From NCBI RefSeq assembly GCF_965638725.1, contig NC_134970.1:6058001-6122000 (forward strand): a stretch of 64,000 nucleotides of DNA, written 5' to 3'. Position 1 is the stretch's first letter, and each line of letters starts with the position of its first letter. The translations under genes were made by a program, and so were the position numbers. The notes under the pieces were generated by a model. The model was not told where the DNA came from, searched no databases, and saw nothing but the letters and a program-made list of their open reading frames with translations. Of the stretch, positions 1 through 49,865 are shown one piece after another. This stretch comes from Aptenodytes patagonicus (Eukaryota; Chordata; Aves; Sphenisciformes; Spheniscidae).

Positions 1-5413
<5,413 letters not shown>

Positions 5414-5482
5414 GCATCTGGGTGGCAGGTACGCCCCGGCAGGCTTCGGTTACGAGAAACGGTTCTTTTACCACAAAAAAAA

Positions 5483-5488
5483 AATAAA
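5483..5488 (+). terminator. GNAT2: Probable GNAT2 poly(A) signal
   Basis: AATAAA lies 70 bases after the GNAT2 stop codon (5411-5413), giving a very short 3'UTR. An A-rich tract directly follows, so the exact cleavage site cannot be read. Further AATAAA hexamers occur downstream (6287-6426, about 7.75 and 7.85 kb). Confidence 0.6.
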
Positions 5489-6278
5489 ATACAAAAAAAA
5501 AAAAAAAGGGCTGGGGAAGGGGAGGGGGACGGGGATGCGGCAGAGCCCGCTCCATCCCGCTCTGCGGGGCGATGGGACGCGGGTCACCCCAGGCTTTGCC
5601 ATCCAACACGGTCTGGAAATCGCCGCCGGCAGAGGAGGGGAGGACGCGCTGGGACTAGCGAGGATGTGGGGGGGGGTTGGGGCCCAGCCGGGGTCCCGCC
5701 AGCCCCAGGGGAAGGTCAGTGTCCCCGTGCAGAGCTCCGGTGGGGTTCGGTTCCCTTCCCCAGCAGCCTCCCAAGGCGGGGTGGGCTTAGGCCGGTTATT
5801 ATTTCGAACTCGTTTTGCCAGGCTGCTTCGCACCCCTGCACGCGGAGGGGGATGAAAAGAGCAGATTAGAGCCCAAAATCACGCGCCTGAGCAAGCTCAA
5901 ACCATTTCATCTCGGGGCCTCCTCTTGCCGCAACACGGTCGCCGGTGCCGCGTTGGTTTGCAACCCGGTCGGGAGGCTGTTACCCAGCCTCGGCTCACGG
6001 GACTAACCCGAGCAATACCCAAGCGCGGCGGGGAGAAGGCACGGGAATCCCCTGCCGCCCTCCGCTTCACCTGGCCTTTTAGCTCGTCACCATAAAGGTG
6101 TAATTAGGGTTTGTAACCCCAATTCTTACGCCTGCGTTTGCTCGCTGGCCCCGGGCAGCGGCGGGAATTTCTTCCCCACTTTCCGAGCAGCTCCCAGCCA
6201 CCGGCTTCGACGCTTCCGTTTTTTCAGGGAACCTCCGGCGCTTCCCTTGTCCCTGAACATTAATAGAGAAGCAAGGAG

Positions 6279-6426
6279 AAAAAAAAAATAAATAAAGAAA
6301 AATAAAGAAAAATAAAGAAAAATAAAGAAAAATAAAGAAAAATAAAGAAAAATAAAGAAAAATAATGAAAAATAATGAAAAATAATGAAAAATAATGAAA
6401 AATAATGAAAAATAATGAAAAATAAA
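6279..6426 (+). repeat. Two-phase A-rich 10-bp tandem repeat
   Basis: A short A-rich lead-in is followed by a homogeneous block of the unit AATAAAGAAA (6291-6360), then a homogeneous block of AATAATGAAA (6361-6420), and a final AATAAA. The change from one variant to the other is abrupt. The plus strand contains nine AATAAA hexamers, starting at 6287, 6291, 6301, 6311, 6321, 6331, 6341, 6351 and 6421. The tract lies downstream of GNAT2 in GNAT2 orientation. The open minus-strand frames rich in Phe, Ser and Leu are a by-product of the repeat. Confidence 0.9.
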
Positions 6427-7719
6427 GCGGGCAGGGAGGCGGCTGCCCCGCAGGCAGAGGCGGGCTGCGGCAGGACGCAGGGGGGTGCAAGCCCTCGGCC
6501 GCCAGCTCTGCATCGTGCCGCCAGCGAAGCCGGTGTCGAAGCAGAGCGCTCGGCAAGCCTTCGGCCGAGAACCCGCTCCTCGCGCCAGGGGAAATGCCAA
6601 TACCGTGCCCCGGGCGGCAGCGAGGCAGGGAAGGCCCTGCCTTCTCTCCCGAGGTCGCGGGCGCCACGCAAGAGCCGCAGGGGTCGATCAGCAGGGGAAC
6701 GCAAGGCGCTGCGGGGGGGGGTCGGAGCGTTTAAGCTGATGAATTTCTCCATCACCGAGCACGGCGCAGTGCGAAGTTGCTTCTCTAAACCCACCCTTCC
6801 CGCGCGGCGCGCTACCGCAACCGTAATGCCGTTGCTCGGAAGCGTTTAACCCCCTCTTCTTTCTTCCTTCCCGCTAGAAGAGGAAAGGACTTCAATTATC
6901 ATCGCCGTTCTGCTGAGCAGAGCCGAAAGGATTAACCAAAAAAAAGAAAGAAAAAAAAAAAAAGTTACTCGGACCCCACTTTTTCTATGACCTGCCCAAC
7001 CAAGCCCCCTACTTTCAAGCCCAAAAGAGGAAGGGGCTGAAGCGGAACTTCCTGCTCCCTTTCGTGGCCGTTTCCTCTTTTTTTTTGTTTTCTTCTTCTC
7101 TCCTTAAAAAGAAAGACAACCCTGCTCTCTGCAGCGCCTGAAAGGCAGCGTTTAATAAATGAGGCCTGGCGTGGTTTGACACCAAAGAGCAGGCGGGTCC
7201 CCGGTACGCCAGCCAGGGGGGAAAAAAAAAAAAAATAAAATAATAATTAACATCGAGCCATCGTAGTTCCACCCTGCCGCAGGCGGGCCGTACGGGCTCG
7301 GGGAGAGCCAGCAGCAGGGCTCCGGGGGGGAGGCAGGGACAGGCGCTCCTCCTCCCCTGCCCGTCCCCCTGCAGCCGGTTTCTTCCCTTTTATCGACGGC
7401 GAATTAATCAAACCCGAAGTTTAGGGGCCAGGGGGGGGAAGGCAGAGGCTGGGTTACCGACGAGTGACTCCTGGTAACCAACCTCAGCCCTTCGGTAGGA
7501 GAAATTAGGGGTTGTGGGGTGGGTTTGTTTTTTTTTTTTGTGCCCTGAGGCTTGAGAGAATCCCCGGAGCACGGCCCAGGCCGTAGCTGACGGTGGGCAA
7601 GCGGAGGCAGGAGCAGGCAGGAGCAGGTGCATCAGGGTCCGGGGGAGGTAAATCGCACCTCCGGAAGAGGAATGGGCTGGATAAAGAGGAAACGGTTACT
7701 CGAAAGATTTGCATTCTGC

Positions 7720-7870
7720 TATTTAGGGCTGTATTTGCTCTTTACTGTTTGTAAATAAATCTACGGTGGTACTGTAGACAAGTCCTGCACCCTCGCACCG
7801 TTCAGAGATCGCATATACAGCTTCATTTAACTGTAGGAAAAACAAAATAAAGAAATACGCATGACATGGA
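7720..7870. other. AT-rich island, possibly a distal 3'UTR segment
   Basis: A lower-GC stretch amid GC-rich DNA with AATAAA on the plus strand at about 7755 and 7846. On the minus strand it reads like 3'UTR sequence, with a pyrimidine-rich CCTACAG just before it. It could be an alternative far 3' end of GNAI3 (minus) or of GNAT2 (plus). Its assignment is not settled by the sequence. Confidence 0.25.
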
Positions 7871-8899
7871 TGTCTGTCATTTCTCCCACTTCGATTTCTC
7901 CGTGGCGACCGTTCCCAAGCCCCGTTCCTGCGTCCGAGAGCTTGGACCAAGGACCGTTTTCCATTCCTTGCGTTCGTTCCGCACTCGGTGGGCACACGGA
8001 TCCCCCCCACCGAGACGAACCAGCGGCCCGCGGGCGGCAGAGGGGGGCCGCCGCCGTCCTGCCAGGCACCCGGCGGGGACAGGGGCACGGGTGCCAACCA
8101 GGCCGCCACCAACCGAAAAAAAAACCCTTCCCAGGCAAAGCACCCTCCCGGGCGAGATAAAAAGCCCGTACTTGGACGCTCGCAGGGCTGGGTCTCCAGC
8201 ACAGCTCCAGCGTCGACCAGGGAGCGCCACGCCGTCGCGAACCAATTACCGGGGAGTTTTGCATGAATTCGTTTGAGAGGCAAGGCGAGCTGTGCCACGC
8301 GGTAGCGCGAAGCTGTAGCGAAGCCTCAAGGCTGGCTAGAAGGGAACCGTCAGGCAGTCAAGAGCTCGAGGCAGCTTGGGAAAAAGGAGTTTCCAGACGG
8401 TAAATACCCTCTCTCTCCGCGGCGGCTGGGCGGTGCTGCACGTCAGACACCCGGCAGACACTACGGGGCAGCCATCGACAGCGCCCACGAGCATCCCCGA
8501 GGCGGTTCATTCCGTGTTTCTAGGCAAGCGTCATCAAAAAGGGGGTTACATCCCCGTCACGGAACAGCAGCCCGGAGCAGCCATTTTCCCCACCAGGTTC
8601 AGGAGAGGCAGCGAGACTTGTGCTATAAATAAGCAGTGAACTAACCACCTGCCAATAACCCCGACGGACGACGGGACGCCTGCCGTTTTCCATCTGCGCC
8701 GGCACAACGCAGATGCTCCTGGGAGCAGCAGGACCGGCTGCCCGGAGAGCACCGACAGCCACGTACGAAAAAAGCACGAGGAACCTTCCCGTCCCGTTAA
8801 TTACACCCGCTTCCCATCGAAGCGCTTACCACCTTCCTCCAGCAAAGGACAAAAAGGGGGGGGGACACGGACGACGGGGACGCTCCTAGAAAAAAATTA

Positions 8900-10212
8900 A
8901 GAATAAACTAGAGAAAAGGCTAAACTGTTTACTCACCATTTTAATACTGCCAACAACTATAACAGATCGAAACTGTACACATGACAAACTGGGAAAGAGA
9001 GTCTCAACGCAATGGTTCAGCGAAGGAATGTACTGACTGGTTATGAACGTTACTACGGTAAAAACAATGGCAAACAGGAATTTGGCACCACATATACAAA
9101 GTAAAGGCATGCTTCTCAATACAGCTTGGGAGTCTCTGAACAGAAAGAGGCCACGGTAAATGCAGAAGAAGGTGCACCCTTTACAAAAACCGCCCACCGG
9201 CTTAAGAGCGAAAAATGCACAAGAATCTAAAGTGGTTGATTGAGCAGCTCTGTAGCGGCACGCGCTTCCCCTCCGGTTTGGAGCTCAGCGTTTCGCCTCT
9301 CCGACGGACGCGGCCCGGGTGCGGGGTCGCCGCGAAGCTGGCCTTACGCTCACCACGCAGAGCGAATCGCGATTTGGATACCGACATAAACCAGGTTCAC
9401 CCCTAACCCACAAGCTGAAGAGACTCGCTTATCCTGCTGCGGAAGCTTCTTTCCAAAGCCTTACGGTAGCAGGATGGTTACAAATTACACATCAGAAGCC
9501 GCCGAAGCTGTCGCCATAAGAGCTCTAAGGATCCTTTAAGTAGTTGCAGAAATATTAAATCCCGACCATACCAAGTGTTAAAAACAAAAGAGTTCCTGCT
9601 AAGAGGAATACTTTCTGCATGATCTGGTCACATGTGCATAGTTAAGTGATTTTTTTGTTGTTGTTGTTTTTTTTATTTTTAAAACAAGATTCGTTTGCAA
9701 ATAAAGAAATAAAATTTAGTAAAGTTATAGTTTTCTTGATGGAAAAAACCTTAAAAACAGACTAGTGGTGGCTTGTTAACCAAAGAAAGAGAGAAAGCTA
9801 CATATCGAAGGTCTGGAATCCAGCACCTCAACTTCACAACAGCTGTACACATTTGCGATTACGCCATCCAAACGACGCCAGGATGATCTAGTCACACTAA
9901 CAGTTGTTCCATCTTGACCTAACTTCAACATCCCACATCAATAAAAAAAGGTCCCTAATACAGAAGATTGTGCTAAAGAACGCAACGATTCTGCATGCTG
10001 TTTTCGTTTCCCTGGTCCTGTTCATGCTTGCAGCTGTCCCCACGAGGCAGCAAAGAGTCTGGTTCTCAAAACGCCGCGTCATAAAAACTGAAAAGAAAAC
10101 AGCGAGCGTTAGCGAGGTGCAAGGCAAAGCCAGCCCGAGCTGGCGTGCAAGGCTCCAGCGCTACGAGCGGCCGAGCGGCTCAGCTTTACCTTCTTCCCAC
10201 GCCCCTTCCTTC
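8900..10212 (-). other. GNAI3: GNAI3 3'UTR with a spliced 102-bp intron
   Basis: After the stop codon the minus strand runs 23 bases (10212-10190) to a GTAAAG donor. An intron of 102 bp (10189-10088) ends in a pyrimidine-rich TTTTCTTTTCAG acceptor, and the last exon starts at 10087. Mammalian GNAI3 likewise carries a final non-coding exon. The segment 8.9-9.2 kb on the minus strand looks like well-conserved 3'UTR and ends near an ATTAAA. Alternative 3' ends are possible (TTTATT at 9672-9677 on the plus strand gives AATAAA on the minus). Confidence 0.65.
8940..8945 (-). terminator. GNAI3: Probable GNAI3 poly(A) signal (ATTAAA)
   Basis: ATTAAA on the minus strand (TTTAAT on the plus strand) closes the AT-rich 3'UTR-like block and is followed on the minus strand by T-rich and GT-containing sequence. 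It is the best candidate for the main 3' end; no transcript evidence is available. Confidence 0.4.
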
Positions 10213-44190
<33,978 letters not shown>

Positions 44191-44422
44191 CCTGTGCCGC
44201 CGCGCCGGCGCTCACCGGCCCATCGCCCATCCTCGGGGCGGCCAGCGCGGGGCGGCCGGGCATCGCCGGGGGCTCACATCCTCGCCCGCCCTATGCCCGC
44301 TGGCGGCCCCGGGCTGCGGTCCAGGGACGGGTGCTGCCGCGACGGTGGCTCTCAGAGCACCCAAGGGTGCCCCCCGGCCCCGCTCATCTCCCCGCTCCTC
44401 GCCGCCGGGCAGCGCCGGGCAC
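44191..44422 (-). other. GPR61: Possible GPR61 5'UTR part of the coding exon
   Basis: On the minus strand CTCTACCTTCCCCGCAG ends at 44423, a plausible splice acceptor, so the exon with the whole coding region could start at 44422. Mammalian GPR61 has its coding region in one exon after a non-coding one. The upstream exon and promoter would lie in the CpG-rich DNA from 44.5 to 46.5 kb but were not pinned down. Confidence 0.35.
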
Positions 44423-47400
44423 CTGCGGGGAAGGTAGAGCTGTCGGGGGGGAGGGGGGACACGATCCCGGGGGACCCGTGAGAGCCCGGGGCGGGGGGGG
44501 GGGGTGTCTCAGCTCAGCTGCGACCCCCAGCCCCCATCGCCCCCTCCACAACACCCCCCCCGCCAAACCCCTTTCTCAACCGAAAGCCTTGTTCCCTCCG
44601 AAAATGAGCAATTCTGGGGCTGAAGCCCCCAAACTCTGACGTTTCAACCCAAAACACCCCAGCGGGAGCCTTCGCCCAGAGCCTGGGGACCGCGAGCAGC
44701 CGCGGGGACGGGTGGGGGGTCACCAGCACCCCGAATGCCTGGGTTCGCCCCTCACGCTTCGAGGGCCGTGCGTGACCCCCACCCCCACCCCAAGCCCGGC
44801 CCCGGGATGGGTGCTGCACCCCCACCCACCCCAACGAGTGCCACCGGCTGCAAAGCGGAGCCCGGGGTGCGGGTGGGGGGCTGGGGGGCCACCCCGGCCC
44901 CCCCCCCCCACGGGTGCTTCCCCGGCGGGGAGGGGATCCCCAGCCCCTGCACCCCGGGGAGCCCTGGGGGGGGGGGGGGAGGTTGCTGACAGAAGGGGGT
45001 GCAGGCAGCGGGTGCCCCCTCCCCTGCCGCCCCCCCCCCCCCCCCCATCCCCGGCGCTCCGGGGCGATGCCGCCGGCTGGGGTCCCCCTTCCCACCCCGA
45101 GGGGGGGGGGGGGTGTCCCCCGGTGTCGTGTGTCGTCGTCGTCGTCCCCCCCCCCCCGCCCCCGGCCGCATCCTCCCCCGCCCCGCCCCCGGGCATCGCT
45201 CCGCTGGGGCGGCTCGGCCGCGGCACCTACCCTGGGGGGCTGCATGGGGCCGGGGGGGGGAGGGGGGACCCCGGGCCGGGCCGGGGGGGGGACCCCGGGC
45301 CGGGCGGGGATGCTCGGGGCCGGGCCGGGAACGGAGCCGCTGCGGCGAGGGATGCTCCGCACCCGCCCGGCTGCTGGGTCCTAAGCGCCTCCCGCCAGCG
45401 CGGCGGTACCCCGGGCACGGCCCCCCCCCCCCACCCACCACCCACCACCCCCACCCCCACCACCCCCGGGCCCCGCTGGAGCCGCAGGGCCCCGGGGATG
45501 GGCGGGTGGCGGCCGGCTGGAGCCCGGCTTCACCCCCGCGGGATGGGGGATGGAGTCACGCTCCCCCCCCCCCCCCCCCCGATTCCCGCCCCGCGTGTTG
45601 CTTCAGGCCTCAGTTTCCCCAGTCGCCCCTCGAAGGGGCTGGGGAGGGGATTGCGGGGGGGGGGGGGGGGCACTGGGGAGGGCTGGTGGGGAACAGGGAG
45701 GGAGCAGCCCCCCAGGGGCCATGGGGTGGGGAGGCAAAGGGGGGGGGGGGGGCTCGGGGAAGAGGGGGGGGGGGTGACATCGCGGGAGGCAGCCTGGGGT
45801 GGGGGGGGCGGTGGGAAGGAGGGGACGGAAGGCAGGTCCGCACCGCGGGGGGGGGGGGGGAGGACACAGGGTGGGGATGGGTGCAGGGGGATGCACAGGG
45901 CCGGGGGGGGGGGCACTCAGAGGGGCCGCAGAAGCCCCCGGCTCTGCCCACCCCCAGCCCAGTGCCCCTTCCCTTGCTCCCAGTTCAGTAACAGAGCAAC
46001 TGGGATCGGGGCAGTGCCCCCCCCCCTTGCCACGCTCCGTGCCTCAGTTTCCCCAGGGCATGGCCGTTAGCTTAACAAGGGTGATCCCCATCACTTCCAG
46101 GGACCGGCACCCCCCCCCCAAAAGCCTGCACAGGCTGCGAACTTCCTCCCGACAGTGCCCCGGCCCCCGTCCTGCGGGTGCCTGGGGGGGTGGGACGACA
46201 CACGCACGGCCGAGCGGGCCCCATCCCCAGGGCCAGTGCGCGGAGGGTGGCGAGCGGCCGGCGGGCGAGGCGGGCGACGCGTGTCCCTGCCGCAGGCCCT
46301 GCGCGTCACGTGCCCATTGCTAGGTTACGAGGACCCAAAAATAAATCCATCCAAACCAGATTAGAAACGCGGGACCTCGGATGAACCGGCCCCGTCGTAC
46401 CGGGGCCTGGAGATGGCTGCCCGTGGCTCCCCCGTCACCGCGGGCACCGGGCACGCCGGCACGCGGTCTCCCGGTGAGCAGGAGTGCCAGGGACCCGCGG
46501 GGGCACCCATCCTGCCTTGTGTCCCCCCCCCACCACCCTCCACCTGCCCTGGGTCCATCCCCTGCCCCGTGCAGCAGCCAGGAGCCGAGCACGGGGATCG
46601 ATCCTGCTCCCCAGGGTGGGGGAAAGCCCTGCTGCCCCCCCCACCCCCCCCCCCCACCCCTCATCCTGGTAACTCACATGTGCACCAAAATCCATGAGGG
46701 CACCCTACCCTGGGTGCCACCCTACCCTGGGTGCCCACCCCACCCTGGGTGCCCACCCCACCCCAAGTTCACACCCCACCGGCCCCTGCCTCCTCCCTCC
46801 CTCGTGCCGGTGCAGGCGGGTGTTCAGCCACCCTGACCCCTCCCAGCACCCCGATGTTTCGGGGGTCTCTCGTGGTGAGGAGGTGCAGAGCCCGCCACCT
46901 GCACCCCACAAGCCAGGAAGGACCCAGCAGCGAGGAGCATCGTTCCCCCACTCCGGGTATCTCTGCACCCCCCTTGCCCCCGGCACACGGGGTGCATCCT
47001 GAGAACGGGCCCCTGAGGGTTTTTCTCCTCCCTGGGGAAACTGAGGCAGGGAGCCAGGGCTGCTCCCGCCCCGTCACGCCGGTGTCAGCGCCGGCACAGG
47101 CAGATTTATGGCTTTGCTGTTTCCTGCCACCGGAGCATCAATAATTCAGGGCCCGAGTGGCTCAGCCGCCGCGGCACAGCCTCGCAGCCGCCTGCAAATT
47201 CCTCCCGTCCCCCCCTGTGCCGCCCTGCAGCCGGGGGGAGGAGACACCCCCCCCCCCCCCGGCCCCAGGGGCACCCCACGCACCCCCAGCTCCTCTGCCC
47301 CAGCCCGCGCTGGGCACCCTCCCTGGCACCACACCATGCAGGCCCCCAAAAACAGGTGCCCAGGGCCCACTCGTGCAGCCCCAGACCTGGATTTCTGCCC

Positions 47401-47540
47401 CCCAGCTACCCCCGAGGAGGTCCTGCCCCCCAAAAAGGGGCTGGCTGCTGACCCCCACCCTACAGCCCAGCCAGACCCCCAGGGGACTCGGCATGGCGGG
47501 TGCTGGGGGGCGGGGGACTGCCTTGGCATTGTGGGGTTTA
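44423..47540. other. GC-rich interval upstream of GPR61, no coding gene seen
   Basis: Extremely GC-rich with many G and C runs (44.9-45.9 kb), long spurious open frames on both strands, and a 3- to 4-fold 20-bp repeat (CACCCTACCCTGGGTGC-like) at 46700-46765. Lower-GC islands occur at 46300-46385 and 47100-47155. The likely GPR61 promoter lies in its left half. No protein family was recognised in any frame. Confidence 0.5.
46307..46328. promoter_or_regulatory. E-box next to an RFX X-box-like site
   Basis: CACGTG at 46307-46312 is followed by ATTGCTAGGTTAC at 46316-46328. On the minus strand this is GTAACCTAGCAAT, close to the RFX X-box consensus GTNRCC-N-RGYAAC. It sits in a lower-GC island about 2.1 kb upstream of GPR61. 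Function is inferred from motif shape only. Confidence 0.3.
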
Positions 47541-48662
47541 TGGTGCCCTGGCACCCCGGCACCCTGGTGCACCTGGCACCCCGGCACCCTGGCACCCCAG
47601 TACCTCAGCACCCCGCCACCCTGAGACTGCTGGCACCCCATCATCCTGGTATCCCAGCACCCTGGCACCCCAGCACCCAAGTCCCCAAGCACCCCACTAT
47701 TCCAGCACCCTGGCACCCCAGCAACCTAACATCCCAGTACCCCAGCACCCGGGCACCCCAGTACCCATTATCTTGGCACCCCAGCACCAAGGCACCATGG
47801 CACCCCAGTACCCCAGCACCCGGGCACCCCAGTACCCATTATCTTGGCACCCCAGCACCAAGGCACCATGGCACCCCCGTACCCCAGCACCCTGGCACCC
47901 CAGTACCCATTACCTTGGCACCCCAGCACCAAGGCACCATGGCACCCCCGTACCCCAGCACCCTGGCACCCCAGTACCCATTATCTTGGCACCCCGGCAC
48001 CAAGGCACCATGGCACCCCCGTACCCCAGCACCCTGGCACCCCAGTACCCATTATCTTGGCACCCCAGCACCAAGGCACCATGGCACCCCCGTATCCCAG
48101 CACCCGGGCACCCCAGTACCTCAGCATCCTGGCACCCCAGCACCAAGGCACCATGGCACCCCCGTACCCCAGCACCCGGGCACCCCAGTACCTCAGCATC
48201 CTGGCACCCCAGCACCAAGGCACCATGGCACCCCTGTACCCCAGCACCCAGGCACCCCAGTACCCATTATCTTGGCACCCCAGCACCAAGGCACCATGGC
48301 ACCCCCATACCCCAGCACCCGGGCACCCCAATACCTCAGCATCCTGGCACCCCAGCACCAAGGCACCATGGCACCCCAGTACCCCAGCACCCGGGCACCC
48401 CAGCACCAAGGCACCATGGCACCCCTGTACCCCAGCACCCTGGCACCCCAATACCTCATCATCCTGGCACCCTGGCATACCAGCACCCTGTGACCCTGCC
48501 AGCCCAGCAGCCCGGCACCGTGGCACCATGGCACCGTGGCACCCTGCCATCCTGGCACCCTGGTACTGAGCACCCCAGCACCCTGGGATACCCGTACCCC
48601 TGCACCCCAGCACCCCGGCACCCTGGCACCCTGACATACCCGTACCCCAGCACCCCCGGCAC
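47541..48662. repeat. Minisatellite with a 71-72 bp higher-order unit
   Basis: Built from short CCCCAGCACC- and GGCACCCTGG-like blocks. The marker CACCAAGGCACCATGG recurs at 47785, 47856, 47927, 47998, 48069, 48141, 48213, 48284, 48356 and 48404. This gives spacings of 71, 71, 71, 71, 72, 72, 71, 72 and 48. The outer parts (47541-47780 and 48420-48662) are less regular. Because 71 is not a multiple of three, the long Pro/His/Thr-rich frames are artefacts and no protein is proposed. Confidence 0.95.
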
Positions 48663-48725
48663 CCTGGCACAGCTGCCTGGCTCCTCCAGCTGTGCACAGC
48701 TGGAGAGCCCTGCCCGGGCACACAG

Positions 48726-49075
48726 AGTAAGCGTGTTTGCATGTGTGTGCGCACATGCCCGAGGGTGGCACATGTGCACACGCGTGTGCCTCCAGTGTGC
48801 GTGCATGCGGCCGGAGGGGCCACGCACGCGTGCATGCTTACGGCGGGTGCATCCCTGCGCGCGCACACGCCTGCGAACCTGGCGGGTTTGCACGCGTGTG
48901 TGATCGGGGGGGGTGCACACACGTGTGCCCGGTGCGTGTGTGTGCGTGCACGTGCCTCCAGCACGCGTGTGCGTGTGTGCGTGTGTGCGTGTGTGCGTGT
49001 GCACTCAGGCATGTGCCTGCCTGCCTGTGTGTGCATGCTGGCACGCCTGCGCACCCGTGCAGCGCACACGCCTGC
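48726..49075. repeat. Alternating TG/CG-rich tract
   Basis: Repeated GTGTGCGTG, GCACACGCG and TGCATGTG words over about 350 bp, densest at 48940-49010 with a run of GTGTGTGC units. Alternating purine-pyrimidine DNA of this kind can adopt Z-form. It begins about 60 bp after the minisatellite. Confidence 0.8.
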
Positions 49076-49324
49076 AGCCGGGCAGCCGGCACCAATCCTG
49101 CCTGGCACGCCGCCGGGGGGGGGGGGTGCACGGTGCTGTGCCGGCTCCCCCCAGGACGCCTGGGTCCCCCGCCAGGTCCCCACCAAGGTGGCACAAGGAC
49201 AGGGACACCCAGAGCCCACTGGTGGGCTAAGGGAGGTCGGGGTGCGGGTGCTCCCAGTGGGGAGGGTGGGGGGGTGGGTCTGGGTGCTGGGTGGGGGCCG
49301 TGCTGGGCAGCGGGTGCTGGGCTG

Positions 49325-49385
49325 GGATTAGCACCCGGATTAAAGCAGAGAAATTGAGGACAATCAAAGGACAAAATTCCCTGTC
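49325..49385. promoter_or_regulatory. Lower-GC island, candidate regulatory element
   Basis: An unrepeated AT-richer stretch inside GC-rich repeats. It contains GGATTA twice and ACAATCAAAGGAC, with the ATCAAAGG core of TCF/LEF sites and an SOX-like ACAAT. Such islands are often conserved non-coding elements in compact avian regions; conservation cannot be tested here. Confidence 0.25.
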
Positions 49386-49555
49386 ACCGGCCCAGCAGCC
49401 GGAGGGGGGGGATGATGGCAGCGAGGGGGGGGGGGACGGGACAGCATGGGGTGACACCCGGCCGGGGGACACGGGTGCAGGGAGCAGCCGGTGGGGGGGG
49501 GCACAGGGTGAGGGGCACCCTGGGGACACCCTGCTCCGTGTTGCAGGGGCTCCCC

Positions 49556-49685
49556 CTTAATTACTGCCCCCCCCCAAATAAAAAGCTGCATCATCTCAGC
49601 GCGGTTTGTTCCGGCTCCTTTCCTTGTAATTTTGGACCCAAAAAAAATGGCACAAATGTTTTGCATCTAAAAATACGCCCGGGAG
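49556..49685. promoter_or_regulatory. Second lower-GC island with A/T-rich motifs
   Basis: About 130 bp of unrepeated moderate-GC DNA between G-rich repeats, holding TTAATTA, AAATAAAAAG and TCTAAAAATA (MEF2- or TATA-like). It lies about 1.7 kb upstream of the presumed AMIGO1 promoter. Whether it is an enhancer, a promoter or neither is not decided by the sequence. Confidence 0.25.
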
Positions 49686-49865
49686 GCAGAGACACGGCCG
49701 CGCGCGTCAGGGGTGGGGGCACAGGGCACCCCTGCCTGGCCGGGAGCGGCAGCACCCACGGGTGCCTCTCGGCGGGGACCCCAGGGCAGGATGTGTCCCC
49801 TCCCTCCCGGGGGTGGTGGGTGGCAGTGGGATGGGGCCAGTACCGGGGAATTCAGGCTGGAACGG

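Larger units (their letters stand above)
5510..8900. other. Gap between the 3' ends of GNAT2 and GNAI3
   Basis: About 3.4 kb between two convergent genes. It holds the A-rich repeat at 6279-6426, several poly-A/poly-T tracts (around 6940-6964 and 7075-7090), and an AT-rich island at 7720-7870. No convincing gene was seen. In human, miR-197 maps between GNAI3 and GNAT2; I looked for its mature sequence on both strands by eye and did not find it. Confidence 0.5.

Noticed and set aside
6079-6794. Minus-strand frames rich in Phe, Ser and Tyr, resembling membrane helices
   Set aside because: They translate the A-rich 10-bp repeat; the apparent hydrophobicity comes from TTT and TTA codons.
5510-8900. 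An avian copy of miR-197, which lies between GNAI3 and GNAT2 in human
   Set aside because: No match to the mature sequence was seen on either strand; it is thought to be confined to mammals.
47108-48903. Pro/His/Thr-rich proteins of more than 450 residues
   Set aside because: They are translations of the 71-bp minisatellite in several frames at once; the unit length is not a multiple of three.
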